Below, piece by piece: positions 45,225-54,018 of a stretch of 64,000 nucleotides of DNA; the stretch's first letter is position 1, and the number at the start of each line of letters is the position of its first letter. The DNA is taken from the NCBI GenBank assembly GCA_015852425.1, contig JAAAIG010000110.1:1-64000 (forward strand), given 5' to 3'. The translations under genes and the position numbers were made by a program. This DNA is from Gryganskiella cystojenkinii. Lineage: Eukaryota; Mortierellomycota; Mortierellomycetes; Mortierellales; Mortierellaceae. The notes beneath the pieces are model-generated. The model saw nothing but the letters and a program-made list of their open reading frames with translations, did no database searches and had not been told where the DNA came from.

Positions 45225-48200
45225 CTAGAACTTGCTAATGTCACGTCCAAACAGGGCACGCTTGGACCAATCCATCAACAACAACAGACGCGTTCGCACA
45301 GAGACCTGTTCACTGAAATAGACGGACCGCCACAGGTACTCGGATCCAACACCTCCATAGATCATGCCCCTACCCATGTCCAGTACTGCATCGTTGCCAC
45401 CAATATACGCAAGCGACCCCATATGCTTATAAGCGAAATGGGGCAAGTTTGCGACCGCGACGTGATCCTTCTCAATCTCGTGCAGGGCGTTGATTCGTTT
45501 GCCAACAAAGACTCCTTGTTGGTTTGCAACCTGTGCGGTCTATTGGATACCAATGACCAACAAAAAAAAAAAATGTCAATGTGGGACTTCTGGAATTACC
45601 ATAACGAAGAATTACTTGCACATAGAGAACTTTGGATGACGATTTTTTTTTTTTTTTTTTTTTTTTGCTTCGAACTTACGGCTGGGAGGGCAGTGCATTG
45701 CTTCTCGGCATCAATCAAGAACGCACGAATCTCATCCAGATCCAAGGTCCCGTTATTATCCTTGTCGTACTTGTTAAACGTCTCGTCCAAATGACTCAAA
45801 AAGACCTTGAGGACACTATGCTTTTTAATAATCTTATCGGCCAAGTTCTTGAACTCTTCGTAACTGAGCACGTTATCGCCGTTGGTATCGTTCTCTTCAA
45901 GAATTTTCATGACGTGATCCACAAAATGAGGTTGAGCTAAGGACAAAATAACAGAAAAAAACGATTAGTCCTCCAAAGCCAGAGATCCCTCTCTCTCTCT
46001 GCACGCTCCTAATCTCTCCAAAAGACTTCAACTCTTTATGCTTACGAATGGTTGCACAGTCGCCGATAGCATAAACAGTTCCTTCTGGCGTTCCTAAAAC
46101 GCGCATGTATCCGTCCGTCTCGATCGCATGCTTGTTTGACTGAGAACCCGCGGGCAGTTTCGTGACCAAGCTCTTGACGAGCTGTGTCATGCCCACACCT
46201 GTCGACCAAAGACAAACACCGAAGGGGGCCTCCATCTCCTTGCCTGTCTCCTTGTCCTTGTACACGACTGAGGTCGGGTTTACCTGAACCACGCGTGAAT
46301 TTGTGATCACGTTGATGTTCTCGCGCTTGAACTTGGCTTCGGTCATCTCACTAATCTTCAAGTCTAGTAAACATGGTATATGAGGTCCATGTTAAAAATT
46401 GACCCCACCATGGCGAAGATGCATCAGACAGTGACAGATCACTTACCATAAGTGTTCAAAATGTGTCCTGCACTCTGAATAATGCTCACTTGCACCTCAT
46501 GTGGTGGAATGGCAGGGAACTAGAAAACGTCGCAAAAAAAAGGGGGGGGGGGTATATATGAGTTTAGCAGACATCAACGCTGGTGAGGATAGATAGCCAA
46601 CTCTTCTGAACGCCTGAAACTTACATATCCGACCAAGTCCTCGTTCAAAAAGTCGTAAAGCTCTGCGGCGAATTCAACTCCAGTGGGGCCTTTTGAAGAA
46701 GGAACAAAAAAACAAGTCAAGGAAATAGACTCTCTTGCGTTAGCTCAATGTTTTTTTTTTCTTTTTTTTGTGTGAACCACGGAGTAACAATCATCCAGTG
46801 ATGAGCGCCAATATCTTTTCCTTTTTTTTTACCTCCTCCACAGATCACAAAACTGAGCAATTGCCGCCTCTCCTCATCCGTGGTCGTAGGCAAACTGGCC
46901 TTTTCAAAGTTTTCCATGACCTTCTTTCTGATATCCCTGGCATCCGCAACGGACTTCAGGAAGCTGCAATGCTCCAGTCCTTGAACACCATGAGTCATCG
47001 ACTCTGATCCAACCGCGATCACCAACTTGTCGTAAGGGACTGTTTAATCGTTCATAAAGAAAAGAGGGTGGTTAGCAGATCGGCTCTTTCAAAAACATAA
47101 CATTGGCGATATTTCTCTCTCCTCTGAGCAATTGCTAGGGAGGGGGGGGGGGGTTAATATACCATAGAACCTGCGTCCCTCGCTGTCATGGATTCCCGAG
47201 ACCTCGACCAATTGGTTCTCAAAGTCGATATCGTCCGCACGACCCTCAAGGTAATAGCCACCAAGTCGCGATAACAATCTGCGGATTGGCTCCACCAAAG
47301 ATCTAAAGTAAAAGAGCGATGCAGCAAAAAGCATGTTTTGAACCAATGGGTTAAGTCATGAGGCTGAGAAAAAAACGCAAACACAAAAGTAAAAAGATGT
47401 GGCGGGCACGAAATCTTTTGCTCTTACCTAAGCTCCAGAGTGCCAACGCTGTTTCCCAGATGTGCAGAATAAAAGGATTAAGAATAAGTAGATGATAAGT
47501 CTGGTTAAAAACGTGCTACGTTTGAACACAATTTGACAGGATGGCGAATGGTTCCTCTCAACAAAAAGCATACGTCGCACTCGGCAATAATGGCGTGAAC
47601 AAAAAGTAGTTTCTAACGGGAGAGAAAACGAAGATAAGGAGTCGTCGGATGGTCAGTCAAGCCGTCTCAATGCTTTCACGGGCATCGCCTTCCAGATTCA
47701 CAAGAGGACTCACGTTGGCGATACAACCGTGACATGGAACTTCTTAGGGTCTAGTTGGTTGATAACGGAGACTGCCTATCACACAAAATAATGAGAAAAG
47801 TACAAAAAAAAGGTTTTAGTTCTCCGAGGACTGTGATGTCAACATTGTTTAACGGTTTCCAGAAAAAAAGGGACGGGGAACCGAAATAAAGGAAAGACTC
47901 ACTCCCCAACCACTTCCGAGGATGACCAGTCTCTGACGAGGATCGTTGGCATGAATCTCCTCGGCCTTGAGAACACTCCCACTGCATCCATGGGTCATGA
48001 CCAAGTTCTTAGGACCTCCAATGACTCGTCGAGGCCGTTTCTGGTGAAGAACGTCACCGTGGGTCTCGTACAGCGAGTCGTACGTGTACCAGGCTAAAGA
48101 ACCGACAACAGGAGCACCGACTCCGAGGACGAGAAGAGCGCGTCCTGCCCGGTACAGGCGCGATTTTTTTGGAGGGGGTGGAGGGGGTGGAGGAGGTACT

Positions 48201-48352
48201 GAGGAAGAAGAAGAGGTTGAAGCGTTCCTGCTTGAGACCGTGGGGAACTTTTTGGGCAACGCGACAGATCGTTGTTGGAATGACGTTATGTAGGTCCTGG
48301 CGAGGGGGCGAAGTTGTCCCTGAGGACGCATGATTCTCATCATTGTAGACAT
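45225..48352 (-). CDS. NDE1: External alternative NADH dehydrogenase with EF-hands (NDE type)
   Basis: A type II NADH:ubiquinone oxidoreductase on the outer face of the mitochondrial inner membrane that oxidises cytosolic NADH without pumping protons. Eleven exons: 48352-47903, 47775-47714, 47612-47574, 47448-47428, 47302-47163, 47039-46833, 46689-46625, 46519-46447, 46363-46046, 45936-45680 and 45539-45225, giving 648 aa. The N-terminus is basic/Ser-rich with a polyproline run and a TM helix (ALLVLGVGAPVVGSLAWYTY). FAD motif LVILGSGWG, then [30 protein letters not shown], NAD motif SFVICGGGPTGVEFAAEL, then VYAIGDCATI. Two EF-hand loops follow between residues about 470 and 520 (DTNGDNVLSYEE and DKDNNGTLDLDE), so the enzyme is probably calcium-regulated. 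Two exons are very short (39 and 21 nt). Confidence 0.94.
45643..45666. repeat. 24-base poly-T run in an intron of the NADH dehydrogenase gene
   Basis: Homopolymer of 24 T on the plus strand (poly-A in the gene's sense), starting 13 bases inside the donor site of the last intron (45679-45540). The exact length may be a sequencing estimate. Confidence 0.8.
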
Positions 48353-49430
48353 GACGGGAAAATGTGAGGAATTGAGTTTGAAGAGAGTGAAATGTATGAA
48401 GAGAAGAATGGAAAAAAACGCGAGCCAGTCGACATTGAGCACTTTTTTTATCTTTTTCTTTTTGGTGGGCTTTCAATTTGCTAAGGAGGGTTTAATTTGT
48501 TGCCCAATGCTGCTGTAATCTAAGGTTTGATATTCAGGTCTTTTTTTTTGAGCGCGGATCGTCCAAGAGTGTCTTGCTTTTCTTTGAGAGGTACGAACGA
48601 TGACGATATTGCCATGGATAAACGTGGGTAAACACCTCTTTCTCCAACGGACAAACTCTTCCGAGAGTCGTTAAAAAGATGACGCCAGATAATTCTCCAC
48701 CACGACAGACCCGGGTTGTTTCAGGTTGGGATTCTCTCTCCTCCTCATCTCTTCCTCTACTTGAGGATCCATCTAGATAGTAAGAGTTCATCCATGTTTC
48801 TTTCTTCTTTCTTCTTACTGGGGTCATCAGAGTCAAGGCGATTGGCCCCGCCGGTAGAAAACCTATTGACCCCCAATTTTCGGCGGCAATTGCTTGTGCT
48901 CCTCCTCCTCTGGTTTTTTTTTTACAAAAGTAATCATGTGACGTTCGCCACCAATTTTTATCATTGCGAATCCTAGATACCCCATGCTAAGATATAATCT
49001 TTGAACTCTCCTAGTGGAACGAAGGAAGAGTTTAGAGCCGGGATAGAATGAGGGGCTGGTGGATGAGGTCGCCTGAATCGAATGAGCTTCTTTTTATGAG
49101 GTATATGATTTCGACCGTTGGGCTGAAGGGGTTTACCTGTGCATACAGGATCGAGATTAAGGGGCGCCACAATTTCCATCTGGCACAAATCCTTTCAGTT
49201 ATTTCTTTCTCTCTTTTTCCCTTTCTTCTCTTTCTTCTCCTCACTTTTCACAACCCCTTTCCTCTTCCAAACACACAAACCAAACGCACTTTATTGCCTA
49301 CCAGCACTCTTTTTTTAAAAGCACTTTTTTTTTTGCAAGCAAGCAAGCTATACAGCACCATACTTTTATCTTTTTTTTTTTTTTTTATTATTCACACATA
49401 ACCCTTTACCCTTTAACACTTGTCGTCAAA
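48353..49430. other. Divergent upstream region, NADH dehydrogenase (-) / bZIP (+)
   Basis: No supported gene. The first 250 bp are upstream of the NADH dehydrogenase ATG. From about 49190 a long pyrimidine-rich tract with T runs begins (to 49390), the likely transcription-start area for the bZIP gene. Confidence 0.45.
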
Positions 49431-49451
49431 ATGTCGTCCATTATTGCTTAA
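49431..49451 (+). promoter_or_regulatory. uORF1 in the leader of the bZIP gene
   Basis: ATG TCG TCC ATT ATT GCT TAA encodes six residues (MSSIIA). Context CAAAATG is favourable. It lies 152 nt before uORF2 and 331 nt before the main stop-to-ATG junction. A short first uORF that permits reinitiation is the known arrangement in GCN4 and cpc-1/cpcA leaders. Confidence 0.7.
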
Positions 49452-49603
49452 ATCGTTTTTTTGTCCCTCGTCATCAAATATCAAATATCGTCTCGTCATC
49501 ATCAGTGAAAAATAATCAATCGTCGTCGTCTTATCGTCAGATCGTCCGTCTATCATCAGTCAAAAAATTATCTCCTTTGTCATCAACTACAACCTCTATC
49601 AAA

Positions 49604-49711
49604 ATGGCTCCCTCTTGCCCCCCCTCTCAAAGCACCTGTTCCAGAACAACCAAAGCCCAAGAATACTCCAGAACCAAACATCCGAGACATCGTCCCTATC
49701 AGCCCTCCTAA
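49604..49711 (+). promoter_or_regulatory. uORF2 in the leader of the bZIP gene
   Basis: A 35-codon frame beginning in strong context (CAAAATGG) and ending TAA 71 nt before the main ATG. It is rich in Ser/Pro/Arg/Lys and looks non-conserved, as expected of an inhibitory uORF that acts by blocking scanning and not by its peptide. Confidence 0.7.
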
Positions 49712-49782
49712 GCGCCAAATCCATACCAACTTCCACTTGAACAACACATTCTGTTAACCCCCCAAAACCCCCCCCCAAAAAA

Positions 49783-51148
49783 ATGAACACAACCTCTTCT
49801 TCTGCCGCTTTGGCAGCGGCGTTGCAGCGCAACGAGCGCTTGCTCCAATCCGCCGATGCGCTTGATTGCGCTCTCCAAGGTAAAAAAACGAAAATAAGAT
49901 AGGAAAAAGAAAGGGACTGTTTTTAGAGCAGCCAATCAGAATCGACGTTATGAGTAATATCTGTCATCCAGGTCCAACCAAGCTCACCCAATCAATTGCT
50001 TTGTTTGTTTATCCTCTCTTGCAGGCTTCACAAAGATTGCACCAACCGCAACCGCTGGTCAGTCTGTCCAGGCAGCCCAGCTCGCTTCTCTCTTTGATTT
50101 CGCAGACCTCGATTCTGCTGTCTATGGAGGTCCTACCGCCACCTCAACCGAGTTGCCCTCATCGTCATCATCATCGGCCGCCCTCTTTGATGACTGGCTT
50201 GCAAACGACTTGAACCAGGTCCACAACAGTTTTGCTTCCTTTGTTGGAGCAGACTCCTTTGCGGATATGCCTGCGTACCCTTCTTCGTCCTCGGGTTCAG
50301 ATGTGAGTGGTGATAGCCCCCAGCTCCTCACCAGTGGTAGTTGCTCGCCTGCTCTCGGATTCGAGTCCTTGTTGGCTACTGGTACTTCTGGAACCAGTTT
50401 CGATGCCATGTCGAGTCTCTTCCCCGAGGCAGCACAATTGCAGACCCCCGCCGAGGTCTTGCCTGCCATTGCTCCTATCGCTGCTCCCTCTGCTGTTGTC
50501 TCCGCCGAGGCCGCTCAGCAGGCCGCTGCCGCACTCAACATTCCTTGGAGCAAGAGTCTTGAACAAGCCATCTTGGCTCAGTCCATCTTGGCTGCTCTTA
50601 ACAAACCTGCCGCCGCTGCTGCCCCGGCCTTGTTGCCAAAGTCTCCCTCTCCTTCTGCGTCTGATCGCGATCAATCGAGGACACCATCGTTGCCTCCTTC
50701 GACCCCTCGTATGTCGCTCTCGATCTTGCCCAGTACCAAGGTCCCTGTTCCTGGTACTCACAACGTGACCGCGACGACTTACAAGAGTGTGTACCGTACC
50801 GCCCCTACGACGACCACTGTGAGCCGTGGCTTGTTGAAACGTGAACGCGAGGTCTCGGAACCGCCCTCGGTCCTCGACGGTAAGGACGTCACCCAGATGG
50901 ATGAAGTGGCATTGAAGCGAGCCAAGAACACGGACGCGGCGCGTCGTTCCCGTCACAAGAAGCAAGTGATGGTCGATGGCTTGGAACAACGTGTGGCAGA
51001 ACTCGAGGTTGAAAACTCGATGTTTGAGTCGAAATTGAACGAAGTTGAGATTGAACGGTCATTGTTGGCGGACAAGGATCAAATGCAACAGGCTCGTATC
51101 AAGGAATTGGAGATGATGTTGGCATCAGTCCGGGACAAGTTGTTATAA
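49783..51148 (+). CDS. GCN4: Gcn4/CPC1-type bZIP transcription activator
   Basis: The master activator of general amino-acid control, binding TGACTCA-type sites as a dimer. Two exons, 49783-49879 and 50025-51148, encode 406 aa. The N-terminal 300 residues are Ala/Ser/Pro-rich with acidic/hydrophobic patches (LFDFADLDSAVYGG, ALFDDWLANDLNQV), the type of activation region found in Gcn4. The C-terminus is the bZIP: basic region ALKRAKNTDAARRSRHKKQ matches Gcn4 (ALKRARNTEAARRSR) nearly residue by residue. A leucine zipper follows with heptads starting at LEQRVAELEVENSMF. Two uORFs precede the ATG. The gene is convergent with RTT109, with 298 bp between stops. Confidence 0.93.
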
Positions 51149-51446
51149 AGGGCATTCCATATCTTCTGTCTTTCTCGCTCAGTATCATTTCATTTTTTTT
51201 CTTATCATTTCATTTACAATATTAGTATCAAAGCATCACAGCAAAGCAATCAGTATCATAATCAATGCAATCAATAATAAAAAACATAACTCAAAGGAAA
51301 TCACCCTCTGATAGTGCGAACGTGCATTGAATGTGTCCAAGGAGGATTAACCCGCTGACGAGGAGAAAAGCCTTCTCATTATTATTATTTTTTCCCTTTT
51401 CTGAGACGAAGATGTGTGAGGACAGTGAAATTGTAAAAAAAAATCT
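51149..51446. other. Convergent 3' region, bZIP / RTT109
   Basis: 298 bp with AT-rich sequence and ATCAATAATAAAAAAC near 51270, a probable polyadenylation area for the bZIP gene. No gene. Confidence 0.5.
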
Positions 51447-53291
51447 TTATGGATCAACCTTTCTTTTCTTGATGAAACTAGCCCCAAGAACGTTCACAAC
51501 AGGAGCTGCGCTCGTATTGTCTGTCGTGAGAGTAGCTGCAGAAGTCGTGGTAGAGGCCTCGGTCGATGTTGTTGGTTTCCGTCGGATGAGTCCTGCACTG
51601 AGAGTGTTGACAACTGGTGCAACAGGAACCGTCAAAGAAGTACTATTGTCGGTCGAAGGTGTTTTCCGTCGGATCAATCCCGCACCAAGCATGTTGACAA
51701 CAGGAGCTGCCGCGGCGATCGTAGAATCACCTGGTGTTTTCCTTTTGATCAGTCCTGCGCCCAGGGTATGAACCACCGCCGGGACGGTACTGGCCTCGGT
51801 GTTAGTCACGGACTGAGCTTGTACATCCTCATTGCCTTTGAGTGGTAAATCGACCTCGACGGATTTGACCTGGATCCAGAGATGTTTCTGGTATAGTTTC
51901 TTTGCCGTGGCTGCGTCCTCGTCTACTGCACCAGTACTCTGAATTTGATCCGCCTCCAAAGATTTCTCGATCCACGTTTGGACTTTATCGTGCCATTGAC
52001 TCGTGGATTCGCGCGCCTTCTCCAAGGTCGAGAAATCGAGTTCGAGGAGGTAATTGATCATCTTTGTGTACTGAGTTTCGGATCCAGTCGCGACAAGACC
52101 CGTAGAGGCAATTGTCATGGTCGTACCTGTCAATGTTGTCGTTGTCGATGATTCCTCTGTGACTTCTTGTTCCGATGAAGGAGTCATCATGTCCTGCTGG
52201 ATGACTCGGAAGAATCCTGTGACCTTGCCCGCTCCGCTCTCCTCGCCGATCGCAGTCAGCTCCCAAAACGTACGGATGTCGACATATCCACCCTGACAGG
52301 AGGACGATTGCATCATTCTAGACTTTGGATCGTCAGGAAACTGGGGGATCAACGTATGGGCCATTTCGGAGGAAGTCTTGTCTGGGTAGCCATAGATCCA
52401 GTTGAATCCTGAGGCTGATGCAGATTGTGTATATTGTTGTTGGATCACGCTGAGGGCTTGGCGTTCCAGGTCCATACCGGGGACATACCAATATGCTTTC
52501 AGATCCGTCGAGGGTGATGCCATGGCTGCTGTTGTTGAGGTTGCCGTTGCTGATGACGAAGACAAAGACGTGTTTGGCGATGACTCTTCATATACGGATC
52601 CGATCATGTTCTTCCACCACCGGACTAAACCGCGGTCGTCCAGGACTCGTTTTCCAGAGTTCTTGGCCGACTCTGCAAACAGGTACTGAGGTTGTGCCCG
52701 GGCAAAGACAAATAGTGAGGTCTTTTTAGCTTTTGCTTCCTCCCTGGTGTTCAGATCGAGTCGTCCATCCCGGACGGCCTTGAGGTAGCCACGGACAAGA
52801 TGCTGAGCAGGACTTTTGGCTCTAGGATCCATTCCTGTGGGGGGCCAACATCCCGAGGTATCGACCTTGGCGACATAGACGATACGTTCAATAGTCGTGG
52901 GTGCTGAGGGTGATGTTGTTGGTTTTGAAGAAGAAGAAGGCTTGAGAGGGTAGAGGACGTACTCTAGGATCTCGAGTCCTGCGACCAGGACAGGACCTGT
53001 TCTTGTTATTTCTGTTTCCTTGTCCTCCTTGTTGGCAATTGGGGCGACAGAGACGAGGATCAAGCGTTCTTGGACAGTGATCTTTTCGTAGCGTTGTTTT
53101 TGGATCCGGGATGAAAAGAGGTTATGACAGGGACGAGCACGGGTAAGAAAGCTGTCGAGTTGGAATGAATGTTTCTTGGTCGTGGAAGAGACATTGTCGT
53201 TTGTAAAAGTGGATGCAATCTTGCTGGTCGCGAGTTCCTGTGCGATTGTGACCAGGATGGGATCAGTCGAGTCAAACGTGCAATCCGCCAT
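51447..53291 (-). CDS. RTT109: RTT109 histone H3-K56 acetyltransferase
   Basis: A fungal acetyltransferase (p300/CBP-like fold) that acetylates H3 K56 (and K9/K27 with Vps75) during replication, together with Asf1. A single exon of 614 aa. Recognisable family blocks in order: SFLTRARPCHNLF, ERLILVSVAP, VLVAGLEILEYVLYPL, VYVAKVDTSGCWPP, SPAQHLVRGYL, FARAQPQYLFAESAKN followed by LVRWWKNMI, AYWYVPGMD, FNWIYGYPD, TLIPQFPDDPKSRM, FWELTAIGEESGAGKVTGFF. Low-complexity loops (poly-Ser/Thr) interrupt the domain, as usual in this family. The C-terminal 125 residues carry four copies of an APVVNxLGAGLIRRK-type motif and end KKRKVDP, a likely nuclear signal. I chose the ATG at 53291 because upstream codons are promoter-like low complexity. 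Confidence 0.93.
   Translation of the reverse strand: MADCTFDSTDPILVTIAQELATSKIASTFTNDNVSSTTKKHSFQLDSFLTRARPCHNLFSSRIQKQRYEKITVQERLILVSVAPIANKEDKETEITRTGPVLVAGLEILEYVLYPLKPSSSSKPTTSPSAPTTIERIVYVAKVDTSGCWPPTGMDPRAKSPAQHLVRGYLKAVRDGRLDLNTREEAKAKKTSLFVFARAQPQYLFAESAKNSGKRVLDDRGLVRWWKNMIGSVYEESSPNTSLSSSSATATSTTAAMASPSTDLKAYWYVPGMDLERQALSVIQQQYTQSASASGFNWIYGYPDKTSSEMAHTLIPQFPDDPKSRMMQSSSCQGGYVDIRTFWELTAIGEESGAGKVTGFFRVIQQDMMTPSSEQEVTEESSTTTTLTGTTMTIASTGLVATGSETQYTKMINYLLELDFSTLEKARESTSQWHDKVQTWIEKSLEADQIQSTGAVDEDAATAKKLYQKHLWIQVKSVEVDLPLKGNEDVQAQSVTNTEASTVPAVVHTLGAGLIKRKTPGDSTIAAAAPVVNMLGAGLIRRKTPSTDNSTSLTVPVAPVVNTLSAGLIRRKPTTSTEASTTTSAATLTTDNTSAAPVVNVLGASFIKKRKVDP
51459..51790 (-). repeat. Four-copy motif repeat in the RTT109 C-terminal tail
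   Basis: Within the coding region the sense strand encodes VPAVVHTLGAGLIKRK, AAPVVNMLGAGLIRRK, VAPVVNTLSAGLIRRK and AAPVVNVLGASFIKKRK, separated by 10-26 Ser/Thr-rich residues. Nucleotide copies are diverged, so the motif appears kept at protein level. Confidence 0.85.
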
Positions 53292-54018
53292 TGAATGAGA
53301 GAGCGGAATGAATGAAAAAGTAAAGAATGGGAATAGAGTGATCGAGGGGGGAGAAGCCGTTGCAGATTGGCGCGTGCTTTTTTTTTGTTTGGAGAAAACG
53401 CGTTCTCCTGTTTGTCCCTGTTTGCCCACACAAAAGCCACACAAATAATTTTATGCTTATTGTTGATCACGATACTTTGTTAACATCAATGTGGAAGACT
53501 GGGCTGCTGTCTGTATCAAAGGCAGGCCCTGAACGCAACAAGGCGGCGCTCTTTGTACATTCTTAACAACGACAACCCAGACAACATGGTGCGAGACCAA
53601 GAAATCAGTCTCCTAGATGCAATGTAGCTTGAAATGGTTTCTTTTATTGTGCATTTCAAAATTTTTGATCAAAACGGAGTTGGAAATCTCGAATAGAGAG
53701 ATTCAAATCATATTTTTCTTTCAAGCGCTTTCTTTTGTTTTTCTGGATAAAGAGGGGCGGGAAATGAAGAATATCAAAAGAGGAACTGCCTTTATGTCTA
53801 AAATGATGAAAATGATCACTTTTTAAGCTCTACAAAAGTGATCATTTTCCTCATTTTAGTGGACAGGTGTCTGCGTTTTTGCGTTTAGGCAATACGCATT
53901 GCCTTTAATTTAGTTTTTTGGGTGATCAAAATTTTTAAAAGGCACAATACTTTTTGTGCTATTCTTTTGAAAAGTTTATTTTTTAATTCGTTTTTGGGTT
54001 CTTTGCCGAAAGAAGGGG
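53292..54018. other. RTT109 upstream / kinase downstream region
   Basis: RTT109 promoter on the left and the 3' flank of the BCKDK-like kinase on the right; both genes are minus-strand. It contains the hairpin at 53798-53859 (separate entry). No gene seen. Confidence 0.5.
53798..53859. repeat. 26-bp near-perfect inverted repeat (hairpin)
   Basis: Left arm 53798-53823 and right arm 53834-53859 pair at 25 of 26 positions, around a 10-base spacer. It sits in non-coding sequence about 160 bp past the kinase stop codon. It could be a transcription-end structure or a degraded foldback element. No target duplication is obvious. Confidence 0.75.
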
